From positions 5,955,001 through 6,019,000 of the forward strand of contig NZ_CP025407.1 in the NCBI RefSeq assembly GCF_002847285.1: a DNA stretch of 64,000 nt, given 5' to 3'. Under the pieces are notes generated by a model. The model was given only the letters and a program-made list of their open reading frames with translations. It did no database searches and had not been told where the DNA came from. The translations under genes and the position numbers were made by a program. This DNA comes from Streptomyces sp. CMB-StM0423 (lineage in GTDB: Bacteria > Actinomycetota > Actinomycetes > Streptomycetales > Streptomycetaceae). Positions within the stretch are counted from its first letter, which is position 1; every line of letters starts with the position of its first letter. Below, piece by piece: positions 43,613-50,839 of this stretch.

Positions 43613-45049
43613 CTACTTGCGGCCGTGCCGCAGCCCGTGCACCGCGGCGATGGCCGCCGCCGCGCCGGCCGCGACCCCGGCGATGACGAAGCACAGGACG
43701 TACGCGTCGACGGTCGGCACCTCGGTGCCGTCGATGACCTGCGCCGCCAGCACCGCCGCGGTCGCGGCGCTGGCGATGCTGCCGCCGGCGGTGCGCACGA
43801 GGGAGTTGATGCCGCTGGCGATGCCGCTCTGGTCCATGGGTACGTGCTGGACGGCGAGCGTGCCGAGGGCCGCGTAGGCGATGCCGATGCCGAGGCCCTG
43901 GATGCCGCTGAAGATCATGACGTCGAGCGCGGAGTCGTGCATGAGCGCGAGCCAGAGGTACGCGACGCCCGCGATGACCGAGCCGGTGGCGAGGGTCCAG
44001 GCGGCGCCGATCCGGGCCTCGATCCGGCCGGAGAGCGCGGAGAAGACCAGCATGGTGAGGGTGCTCGGCAGCATGTACAGGCCGACGTCCAGCACCGAGC
44101 CGGTGAGCCCGTAGCCGACCTCGGCCTCGGGGGTCTGGATGAAGTTCGAGATCAGGGTGAAGGCGGCGAACATCGAGAAGCCGAGGAGCAGCGAGGCGAG
44201 GTTCGCCGAGAGCGACTTGGGGCCGACGAGGATCTGCAGCCGTACGAGCGGCTCGCGCAGCCTCAGTTCGACGGCCACCCATACTGCGCACAGCACGACC
44301 GCGGCGGCGAACAGGCCGAGGATGCGGGCGTCCGTCCAGCCCCACGAGTTGCCCTGGCTGATGCCGATCAGCAGGCTGACCAGCCAGCCGCCGAGCAGGG
44401 CGGCGCCGATCAGGTCGGGGCGGCCGCCGGCGCGGCGGCCGGAGTCGCGGGTGCAGAACAGCACGAAGAGCAGTCCCACGGCGGCCATGGCGGCGGCGAT
44501 CCAGAAGACCGGGTGGTGGGAGTCGGTGTTGTCGGCGATGAGACCGGTGACGAGCATGCCCACGGCACCGCCGACGCCGAGGGTGGCGCTGACGACGCCG
44601 ATGGCGGTGGTGACCCGCTCGCGCGGGTAGGAGTCGCGGATCATCCCGATGGCCAGGGGGATGACGGCCGCGGCGGTGCCCTGGAGGGCGCGGCCGACGA
44701 TGAGCAGGGCGAGCGAGTCGGCTATCGCGCAGATGACGGAGCCGGCGACGAGCAGGCCCATCGTCACCGAGATCATCTTCTTCTTGCCGTACATGTCGCC
44801 GAAGCGGGCGAGCAGCGGCGTGGCGACCGCCCCGGCGAGCAGCGTCGCGGTGAAGACCCACGAGACGGCGGCGACCGAGATGTCGAACGTCTGCATGAGC
44901 TGGGGGAGCAGGGGCAGCACCAGCGTCTGCTGCAGCGATACGACGAGTCCGGCGGACGCCAGCGCGAGCAGCGTCAGGCCGGGTCCTGAGGACTGTTCCG
45001 GCTGGTCGGCGCGGCCGTCCTCGGCCACCGTGGTGGCGGTGTCTGTCAT
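43613..45049 (-). CDS. MFS drug exporter of the DHA2 (14-helix) family
   Basis: 478 residues with 14 predicted membrane helices. The motif after helix 2 is LLARFGDMYGKKKMISVTMG, the MFS motif A, and GRALQGTAAAVIPLAIGMIRDSYPRERVTTAIGVVSATLGVGGAVG carries motif C of proton-coupled drug exporters. It would export toxic organic compounds using the proton gradient. Divergent from the MarR-family gene at 45136 across an inverted repeat, a standard substrate-induced pump arrangement. Confidence 0.9.
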   Translation of the reverse strand: MTDTATTVAEDGRADQPEQSSGPGLTLLALASAGLVVSLQQTLVLPLLPQLMQTFDISVAAVSWVFTATLLAGAVATPLLARFGDMYGKKKMISVTMGLLVAGSVICAIADSLALLIVGRALQGTAAAVIPLAIGMIRDSYPRERVTTAIGVVSATLGVGGAVGMLVTGLIADNTDSHHPVFWIAAAMAAVGLLFVLFCTRDSGRRAGGRPDLIGAALLGGWLVSLLIGISQGNSWGWTDARILGLFAAAVVLCAVWVAVELRLREPLVRLQILVGPKSLSANLASLLLGFSMFAAFTLISNFIQTPEAEVGYGLTGSVLDVGLYMLPSTLTMLVFSALSGRIEARIGAAWTLATGSVIAGVAYLWLALMHDSALDVMIFSGIQGLGIGIAYAALGTLAVQHVPMDQSGIASGINSLVRTAGGSIASAATAAVLAAQVIDGTEVPTVDAYVLCFVIAGVAAGAAAAIAAVHGLRHGRK

Positions 45050-45082
45050 CGGGGTGGACTCCTGCGACGGGAAGTGGATTAC

Positions 45083-45120
45083 TTGACTTACGCAAGCATG
45101 TGATACTTAGTTGAGTCAAG
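45083..45120. promoter_or_regulatory. Operator between MFS pump and MarR
   Basis: CTTGACT and AGTCAAG form an inverted repeat across an AT-richer spacer containing GCAAGCATGTGATACTT. Its position between two divergent promoters suggests that MarR bound here represses both genes. Confidence 0.6.
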
Positions 45121-45135
45121 CAAATTAAGGTTAAA

Positions 45136-45810
45136 GTGATCCCCATGTCTGTCCGGCCGCCTCAAGCCACCCACGTCTCCTCGGACGTGGCCGAGATCGA
45201 GCGCGCCCTCAGCCGTATCGCGTATCTGAGCAGCCGGGCGCGGCAGCACGACCGGTTGATGGCGCTGGCCGAGGTGCCGCTGGACCGGGCGGCGGTGGCG
45301 CTGCTGCGGCAGATCGACGACTCCGAGCCGCTGCGCCTGGGCGAGCTGGCGGACCGGCTGGGGGTCGAGGCGTCGCACGTGACGCGGCAGGTGCAGCAGT
45401 TGCAGAAGGCGGCCTACGTCTCCCGCGTCCCGGATCCGGACGACCGCCGGGCGCAGCGCATCCAGCTCACCGCCGCCGGGCGCGAGGCGATCGGGCGCAT
45501 CCGCGAGGTGGCGTGCCGGGGGATGCAGGGGGCGCTGGCGGGGTGGTCGCCGGAGGATCTGCGGACGCTGGCGGAGCTGTTCCACCGGATGGTCGACGAC
45601 TTCGTCGCGCACGTCGACGAGTGGGCGGCGGAGGTGGAACGGATCGCCGACGGCGGGCCGGACAGGCCGGACGGGCCGGACGGGCCGGACGGGGTGGACG
45701 GGGCGGACAGGCCGGACGGGGCGGACGGGGCGGGCGAGGCAGGCGTGCCGGGCGGGGCCGGTGCCGCGGGCCGCCCCGGCGGCGACGGCCCGTCGGGGGC
45801 GGGGGCCTGA
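45136..45810 (+). CDS. MarR-family transcriptional regulator with Asp/Gly/Pro-rich tail
   Basis: 224 residues from GTG 45136, five bases after AAGG; ATG at 45145 is an alternative. The winged helix reads DRAAVALLRQIDDSEPLRLGELADRLGVEASHVTRQVQQLQKAAYVSRVPDPDDRRAQRIQLTAAGREAI, a normal MarR core. The last ~50 residues are an unusual repeat of DGPDG/DGADG units, rich in Asp, Gly and Pro, encoded by GACGGGGCGGAC-like repeats, probably disordered. It likely represses the adjacent exporter. Confidence 0.87.
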   Translation: MIPMSVRPPQATHVSSDVAEIERALSRIAYLSSRARQHDRLMALAEVPLDRAAVALLRQIDDSEPLRLGELADRLGVEASHVTRQVQQLQKAAYVSRVPDPDDRRAQRIQLTAAGREAIGRIREVACRGMQGALAGWSPEDLRTLAELFHRMVDDFVAHVDEWAAEVERIADGGPDRPDGPDGPDGVDGADRPDGADGAGEAGVPGGAGAAGRPGGDGPSGAGA

Positions 45811-45964
45811 CGGGGGCGGAGGTCTCGTGTGGCGGGCTGCCAGATCGTCCACCGCTGACCACTGGCCGGGATCGCCCGGCCCGCGGCGGCACCGATAGGG
45901 CACCGGTCTGTCACAAGGGCACAGGGCCCCTTGGTCGTCGGCGCGGTACGGCTAGCCTGCGCGA

Positions 45965-46334
45965 ATGAAGCGGATGCAGCGGGCCGCCGGCGTGATCGTC
46001 GGCTCAGCGGTGGGTGACGCCCTGGGCGGCCCCTTCGAGTTCGGTCCCGGGGGCGCGTTTTCCGTGCGGGTTCCCGCGCCCGGTGCCGGTGGCGAGATGT
46101 GCGGTGGTGGCGGCTGGGACCCCGGCGAGGCAACTGACGACACGCAGATGGCCGTTCTGGTCGCGGAGTCGCTGCTGGAACGCCGCGGACTCGATCTGCC
46201 CGACATCTTCGCCCGCTTCCAGCGCTGGGCGGCATCGGAGCCCAAGGACATCGGCCTGCAGACCGAAGACGTCCTGACCAACGGCAACTCCTGGGACCGC
46301 GCCGCCGCTGTCCACTTCCGGATCAACCAACGGG
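45965..46334 (+). pseudogene. ADP-ribosylglycohydrolase, N-terminal half only
   Basis: The frame begins MKRMQRAAGVIVGSAVGDALGGPFEFGPGG and has ATDDTQMAVLVAES, the DDTxM magnesium motif of DraG-type hydrolases, and TEDVLTNGNSWDRAAAVHFRINQR, all well conserved. At about 46331 family similarity stops abruptly and the frame runs antisense through a DUF1772 gene to a stop at 46756. The second metal motif (DxDT) and the C-terminal half of the enzyme are missing, so it should be inactive. Confidence 0.83.
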
Positions 46335-46729
46335 CGCAGGTTGTTGTAGAGGTCCCAGCGCCGGAGTATCTCCGCGTGGTCGGCGGGGGCCGAGGGGACG
46401 GCCCACCTCTTGATGTCGGCGTTGATCGGCACGTTGCCGAACCGGGTGAAGAGGAACGAGGCCAGCGCCAGCAGCGTGGCCCCGGCGGCGAGCAGCCGCT
46501 CGCGGCCGCGGTGCAGCAGGGCGAGGACGAGCGCGCTGAGCGCGGTGAGCGTCATCGCCGTCTGCATCACGGGCGAGTTCATCTTCATCAGCTCGGCGTG
46601 GAACGACAGGCGGGTCTCCAGCGGCACGGCGTCGAACGTCGGGCCGAGGTTCACCGCGCCGTAGCCGAACGCGCCGGCGAGCGGCCCGGCGGAGAGCAGG
46701 ACGACGGCGGTGAGCATACGGATCGGCAC
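46331..46729 (-). pseudogene. DUF1772 membrane protein, C-terminally truncated
   Basis: From GTG 46729: MPIRMLTAVVLLSAGPLAGAFGYGAVNLGPTFDAVPLETRL, then two more membrane segments (MTLTALSALVLALLHRG and LLAAGATLLALASFLFT) and NVPINADIKRWAVPSAPADHAEILRRWDLYNNLR, all matching the DUF1772/anthrone oxygenase-like family. After NNLR, where the fourth helix should start, the frame runs antisense into the ADP-ribosylglycohydrolase gene to a stop at 46004. It is the last gene of a minus-strand unit with the HMA and NTF2 genes. Confidence 0.82.
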
Positions 46730-46746
46730 GGGCTAACTCTGTGGTG

Positions 46747-47076
46747 TCAGGGGTGATTCGGCGGGGGTGGTGCGGCGCGGGGCCGTACGGCGCCGGGGGG
46801 TGCGGGGGAGGGCGGGCCCGTGTCAGGTGGTCCGGTGTCACCCGCGCCGGTGTCGGGCGGTTCGGGCAGGGGTGGGCCCGGGGTGTAGCCGGCTTCCTCC
46901 ACGGCGGCGTGGATGTGCTCCCGCGGCACCGGGCGGTCCGCCCGCACGACCACGGTCTCGGCCGCTACGTCCACGCGCACGTCCGTGACCCCCGGGACCC
47001 GGCCGATCTCCTCGCCGACCATGGCCGCGCAGTGACTGCACACCATGCCCAGCACGGTGTGACGGGTCTCGATCAC
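46747..47076 (-). CDS. Heavy-metal-associated (HMA) domain protein with Pro-rich tail
   Basis: 109 residues. MIETRHTVLGMVCSHCAAMVGEEIGRVPGVTDVRVDVAAETVVVRADRPVPREHIHAAVEEAGYTP is a complete ferredoxin-like HMA domain with the copper-binding CxxC (CSHC) in loop 1. The last ~40 residues are a Pro/Gly/Ala-rich tail. Such proteins carry Cu(I) in the cytoplasm. Its GTG overlaps the stop of the NTF2-like gene (GTGA). No copper ATPase is nearby, which is unusual. Confidence 0.87.
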   Translation of the reverse strand: MIETRHTVLGMVCSHCAAMVGEEIGRVPGVTDVRVDVAAETVVVRADRPVPREHIHAAVEEAGYTPGPPLPEPPDTGAGDTGPPDTGPPSPAPPGAVRPRAAPPPPNHP

Positions 47077-47510
47077 AGGCCGTCCCCCTCCTTGCTCGCC
47101 GCTTTCCCGCGCGGGCTCTTCCCCTCCGCCCCCGGGTCCTTGATGGTCCTGCTGAGCTGGTGCGTCCTCCGTATCCGGCCGTCCGGGGCCAGCTCGCCGA
47201 AGAGATGGACCTCCGTGGCCGTGCGCCTGCCTCTGCGGTCCGTGGCGTGGATGGTGAAGCGGGCCGCGATCCGCTCTCCGTCCCGCAGCGCTTCGTGCAC
47301 CTCGAAGGCGAAGTCCGCCAGGTTCTTACGGACCGGGCGGATGTGCGCCACCAGCCGCTCGCGGTCGATGCGGATCCCGTCGGCCGTCTGCACGATGTCG
47401 GGCGTGTAGTAACGGTCGACGACCGGGCCCGGGTCGCTGCCGTCCGCCGTGATCTCACGCGTGAAAGAGGTGAAGAACTCGGCCATGAACTGGCGGGCTG
47501 TCTCTGTCAT
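47073..47510 (-). CDS. SnoaL/NTF2-like protein
   Basis: 145 residues from ATG 47510 with GGGGGAG upstream. MTETARQFMAEFFTSFTREITADGSDPGPVVDRYYTPDIVQTADGIRIDRERLVAHI and FEVHEALRDGERIAARFTIHATDRRGRRTATEVHLFGELAPDGRIRRTHQLSRTI fit the cone-shaped NTF2/SnoaL fold, which hosts cyclases, isomerases and other small enzymes. It starts the NTF2-HMA-DUF1772 unit and diverges from a TetR gene over a large inverted repeat, so it is probably TetR-controlled. Confidence 0.8.
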   Translation of the reverse strand: MTETARQFMAEFFTSFTREITADGSDPGPVVDRYYTPDIVQTADGIRIDRERLVAHIRPVRKNLADFAFEVHEALRDGERIAARFTIHATDRRGRRTATEVHLFGELAPDGRIRRTHQLSRTIKDPGAEGKSPRGKAASKEGDGL

Positions 47511-47564
47511 CTCGCTCCCCCCGATGGCGGGCGAGCCCGCGCGCACGGCGACGTAGCACCCGCA

Positions 47565-47601
47565 GGGCGCTATCTCTTACACTCCGTAAGATATAGCGCC
47601 C
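47565..47601. promoter_or_regulatory. Large TetR-type operator
   Basis: GGGCGCTATCTCTTAC and GTAAGATATAGCGCCC are inverted repeats (15 of 16 bases complementary) separated by five bases. It lies between the divergent NTF2-like and TetR genes, and a further GTGTAAGAT half-site lies nearer the TetR start. Confidence 0.78.
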
Positions 47602-47610
47602 GACCTAACT

Positions 47611-48258
47611 TTGACAAGGTGTAAGATTTTGTCGTCCAAGGGATCCAGCGAACCCGCCGAGTCCGCCGGCCGCCGCCCCGCCCCGCGCCGCCGCCGCGCC
47701 GACGCCGAGCGCAGCAGGTCCGCCATCGTCGACGCCGCGGTCCGGCTGCTCGGCGAGCGGCCGGAGGTCAGCGTGGAGGCCATCGCCGCCGCCGCGGGCG
47801 TCACCCGCCAGACCGTCTACGCCCACTACCCCTCGCGCAACGAGGTGCTCACCGCAGTCTTCGACCGCGTCACCGCGGAGACAGACGCCGCGCTCGACGC
47901 CGCCCGCCTCGACGAACTCCCCGCCGCCACGGGTCTGCTGCGGCTGCTCGACGTGAGCTGGGAGATCGCCGACCGCTACCCCGGCCTCCGGCACGCGGAG
48001 CCGCCCCCCGCGGACCGCCGGCAGGAGGACGAGCAGCACCGGCCGATCACCGACCGGCTGGAGCGGATCGCCCGCCGCGGCCAGGAGTCGGGGGAGTTCG
48101 CGCGCGACGCCGAGCCGCACTGGCTGGCCGCCGCCACCGTCGCCCTCGGCCACGCGGCGGGAGCGGAGGTCGCCGCCGGCCGGATGACCCCGGCCGCGGC
48201 GGCGGAAGCCCTGCGCGTGGGGGTGCTGCGTCTGCACGGGGCGGAGGCGGAGGACTAG
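47611..48258 (+). CDS. TetR-family transcriptional regulator
   Basis: Up to 215 residues; TTG starts at 47611 or 47629 are the options, with ACAAGG upstream of the latter. The N-terminal DNA-binding domain is RSRSAIVDAAVRLLGERPEVSVEAIAAAAGVTRQTVYAHYPSRNEVLTAVFDRV, canonical TetR. The ligand domain is typical in length. It is divergent from the NTF2-HMA-DUF1772 genes, and the operator between them suggests autoregulated repression. Confidence 0.88.
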   Translation: MTRCKILSSKGSSEPAESAGRRPAPRRRRADAERSRSAIVDAAVRLLGERPEVSVEAIAAAAGVTRQTVYAHYPSRNEVLTAVFDRVTAETDAALDAARLDELPAATGLLRLLDVSWEIADRYPGLRHAEPPPADRRQEDEQHRPITDRLERIARRGQESGEFARDAEPHWLAAATVALGHAAGAEVAAGRMTPAAAAEALRVGVLRLHGAEAED

Positions 48259-48411
48259 GTGTATTGCCCTGTGAGGTTGGGGATACGACCCGCGGCCCGG
48301 GCCCGGCGGCCCGGGCCGCGGGGCCCTTCGCAAGGCCGGGCGCCCCCGTGCTCGCCCCGCCCCGCGCGGCGCCCCTCGGCGCCGCCGTCCGTGCCGCCCC
48401 CGTCGCCGCCG

Positions 48412-49428
48412 TCAGCCCTGCTGCCTCCCCGGGCCGTTCCGGCGCTGGTTGTACACCAGCGCGCCGCCCGCGAAGATCACCGCGCCCGCGCCCGCCAGCG
48501 CCGCCGGCAGCACCGCCGAGGAGTCGTCCGACGAGGCGGCCAGGTTCGACTCGCCCGCGTTCAGCGTCTCCACCGCCTGCGCCTGCGGCGCCGCCGCGCC
48601 GTGGTCGCCGTGCGCGCCCTTGACCGGGTCGGCCTTGGTGTTCTCCTGGCCCTCGCCCAGCGCCTCGACCTCGTCCGCCGACATCGCGCCCGGCGTCAGC
48701 CCGGTGACCTCGCCGTTGCCGCCGTCGAAGACGACGTCCGAGCAGGAGAAGAAGTTCTCCTGGCTGTCCGAGCGGATCCACTGGATGAACAGCATGTGCT
48801 GCCCGCTGCGCTGCGGCAGTTGCAGGTTCCAGTAGTAGTGCCCGCCGTCCGAGCCGGCGCCGCCCGCCTGCGGCGGGTTGGTGACCGTCTGCAGGTGCGT
48901 CAGGTCGCCCCAGGCCAGCGTCTTGGACGGGGTCCAGCCGTTGTTGGTGATGTAGACCTCGAACCGGCCCGGGTGGTGCGCCCAGTTGCTGTACTGCAGG
49001 TTGATGTTCGAGCCGGAGGTGAGGTGCGTGAGCGGCCAGTCGGTGCGGGCCGCGTTGTACGGCGAGAAGCTGTACGGGCTGCGGTCGCCGGCGCTGCAGA
49101 GCTTGCCGTCCGGTACGTAGCCCTGGGCGCGCCCGCCGGCGTTGGAGTCCAGTACGGCGAACCAGTTGTACAGCGGCGTCGTACCGGCGGACTGCACCGC
49201 CGCCTTGCACGCCGGGTTCTGCGGCATCTGCGTGGAGCTGTTCGCGATCAGGTCCTTGTAGCACAGGAACGTACGCGAGCCGGGCACCATCGCGACGCCG
49301 TGGGCCGACGCGGGTGTGGGCACCGCCAGTGCGGCGGTCGCGACGCCGGCGACCCCGGCGAGTGCGAGCGTGCGCCGGAGGCGGAGTGATCTTGCGGCGC
49401 GGACGAGTCGTTGGACAGCCATGGTCAT
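48412..49428 (-). CDS. AA10 lytic polysaccharide monooxygenase with C-terminal membrane anchor
   Basis: 338 residues from ATG 49428, with GAAGGAGACC upstream. The signal peptide ends ASA|HGVAMVPGSR, leaving His43 as mature residue 1, the first ligand of the copper histidine brace; the second is in SNWAHHPGRFEVYIT (about H151). The catalytic domain includes FLCYKDLIANSS and SGQHMLFIQWIRSDSQENFFSCSDVVF. A disordered linker leads to a C-terminal helix (LPAALAGAGAVIFAGGALVYNQRR) that would tether it to the membrane or wall. It oxidatively cleaves cellulose or chitin. A perfect CebR box upstream suggests cellobiose induction and a cellulose substrate. Confidence 0.9.
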   Translation of the reverse strand: MTMAVQRLVRAARSLRLRRTLALAGVAGVATAALAVPTPASAHGVAMVPGSRTFLCYKDLIANSSTQMPQNPACKAAVQSAGTTPLYNWFAVLDSNAGGRAQGYVPDGKLCSAGDRSPYSFSPYNAARTDWPLTHLTSGSNINLQYSNWAHHPGRFEVYITNNGWTPSKTLAWGDLTHLQTVTNPPQAGGAGSDGGHYYWNLQLPQRSGQHMLFIQWIRSDSQENFFSCSDVVFDGGNGEVTGLTPGAMSADEVEALGEGQENTKADPVKGAHGDHGAAAPQAQAVETLNAGESNLAASSDDSSAVLPAALAGAGAVIFAGGALVYNQRRNGPGRQQG

Positions 49429-49741
49429 GGTCTCCTTCGGGTTCTCCCTGAGCGCTGACGCGAGAGCCCGCGACCTCGGTGCGCGTGCCGGGCCGCCGGG
49501 CCGTCCCGGAGCAAACCGGGGCTCGGGCCCGGGGCCGGGGCCGGCGACCGACCTGGCGGGGGGTCTCACGTTCGTCGTGAACAGGTCAATGGGAGCGCTC
49601 CCATTGACGGTAGCGCGGGATTTCGCGGCTGTAAACGGAATGTGCGCCCGCGTGCCGACATCTCTTCCCCTCCTCCGGGCATGGGCCGGCCGGCTGCGTT
49701 GTTGCCGATCACGACAGCCCCGCCGCGAACAGGAGAAACAC
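49429..49741. other. Divergent intergenic region with CebR box
   Basis: 313 bases between the LPMO and the haloacid dehalogenase-like gene. The only clear element is the CebR-type palindrome at 49585-49608; the rest is GC-rich and featureless. Confidence 0.6.
49585..49608. promoter_or_regulatory. cebR box: CebR box within a 24-base perfect palindrome
   Basis: TGGGAGCGCTCCCA, the published CebR operator of Streptomyces, occupies 49590-49603 and is extended on both sides to a perfect 24-base palindrome (GTCAA outer arms). CebR is a LacI-type repressor released by cello-oligosaccharides. It lies about 157 bases ahead of the LPMO start. Confidence 0.9.
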
Positions 49742-50434
49742 ATGCCCGAGATCCGTGACGCCCGGGTCGTCGTCTTCGACGTCCTCGGCACGCTCGTCGA
49801 CGAACCCGGCGGGCTGCGCGCGGAGATCCGCGCCGCCGCGCCCGCCGCCGACGACACGGCGGCCGGTGAACTCCTCGCCCTGTGGCAGCGGCACGTCGAG
49901 ACCGAGCAGGCGCGGATGGCCCGGGGCGAGCGCCCGTACGCCGACAGCGACACCGTCGACCGCGAAGCCGCCGAACTGGTGGCCGCACGCGCCGGCGCCA
50001 CCGACCCGGCCGCCGTCGACCGGCTGGCCACCGCCACCCGGCGGCTGCCCCCGTGGCCCGACTCCGCCGCCGGACTCGACCGCATCGCCCGGCACTTCCC
50101 GGTCGCCGGGCTCTCCAACGCCTCCGGCCCCGCGCTGCTCCATCTCGCCGCGCACGGCGGGCTGCGCTGGCACCAGGCCCTGTCGGGCGCGGCGGTACGG
50201 GCCTACAAGCCGGCGCCCGAGGTCTACCGGCTCGCCGCGCAAGCCGCCGACTGCCCGCCCGAACGGGTGCTGATGGTCGCCGCCCACGCCTGGGACCTGC
50301 GCGCGGCGCAGGAGAACGGGCTGCGCACGGCGTACGTCCCGCGGCCGGTCGGCGATCCGCCGGCGGCGACGGACGCGTTCGACTGGCACTTCGACGGGCT
50401 GGAGGGTCTTGTCCAGACGCTGACGGCGGAGTAA
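49742..50434 (+). CDS. HAD-type haloacid dehalogenase-like hydrolase
   Basis: 230 residues from ATG 49742 with ACAGGAGAAA upstream. Motif I FDVLGTLVDEPGG contains the nucleophile Asp; VAGLSNASGPALLHLA (motif II Ser/Asn), VRAYKPAPEVYRLAA (motif III Lys) and VLMVAAHAWDLRAAQENGLRTAYVPRP complete the (S)-2-haloacid dehalogenase type. The motif IV AHAWD and FDVLGTL signatures are characteristic of dehalogenases rather than phosphatases. Substrate unproven. It is followed by a long palindrome. Confidence 0.85.
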   Translation: MPEIRDARVVVFDVLGTLVDEPGGLRAEIRAAAPAADDTAAGELLALWQRHVETEQARMARGERPYADSDTVDREAAELVAARAGATDPAAVDRLATATRRLPPWPDSAAGLDRIARHFPVAGLSNASGPALLHLAAHGGLRWHQALSGAAVRAYKPAPEVYRLAAQAADCPPERVLMVAAHAWDLRAAQENGLRTAYVPRPVGDPPAATDAFDWHFDGLEGLVQTLTAE

Positions 50435-50839
50435 GGCGCACGGCGGGTGCGCCGGCAGAAAGACGCGGCGGGCCGGGTGGGCGCGTAGCGCGTACCCGGC
50501 CCGGCATGCCCGCGACCGGACGGCAACGTGGACGGCGGATGTGCCGCAGCGCGCGCTGCGGCACATCCGCCGTTGCTCTTACGCCGCCGCAAGCGCACTC
50601 CGCAAGTCCCCATCGGCCCCACTCGGCGCACCCGTCCCGCAAGGGGCGCGCGGCGCCGGGTGCACTTCCGTGACCCGCGGCAAGGCCGGGTTCTGCCTGT
50701 TCGGCGGGGCCGCGATGGGCCACGCTCTTCCTGGCGGCTCAAGTGCCCGCCGGGGGGCGGGTGTTCCGGGACCCCTCCCGGCTCCGGTGCCGAAAGATGG
50801 GGACGGCCCGCCGGTGGCTCGCCCGAGAAAGGGATCACG
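50435..50839. other. 405-base intergenic region with a long palindrome
   Basis: The region contains a 42-base perfect palindrome at 50532-50573 and, close to the next gene, AAGGGATCACGATG as ribosome binding site. No gene, tRNA or riboswitch was recognised. Confidence 0.55.
50532..50573. repeat. 42-base perfect palindrome
   Basis: The 21-base left arm starting ACGGCGGATGTGCCGCAGC is followed directly by its exact reverse complement ending GCACATCCGCCGT, with no loop. It lies 98 bases after the haloacid dehalogenase-like gene. It could terminate transcription in either direction, or be the trace of a mobile palindromic element. Confidence 0.85.

Noticed and set aside
46004..46756. Full chimeric frames as novel fused proteins
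   Set aside because: Each chimeric half is the antisense of a real gene; only the N-terminal halves match families, so products would be non-native.
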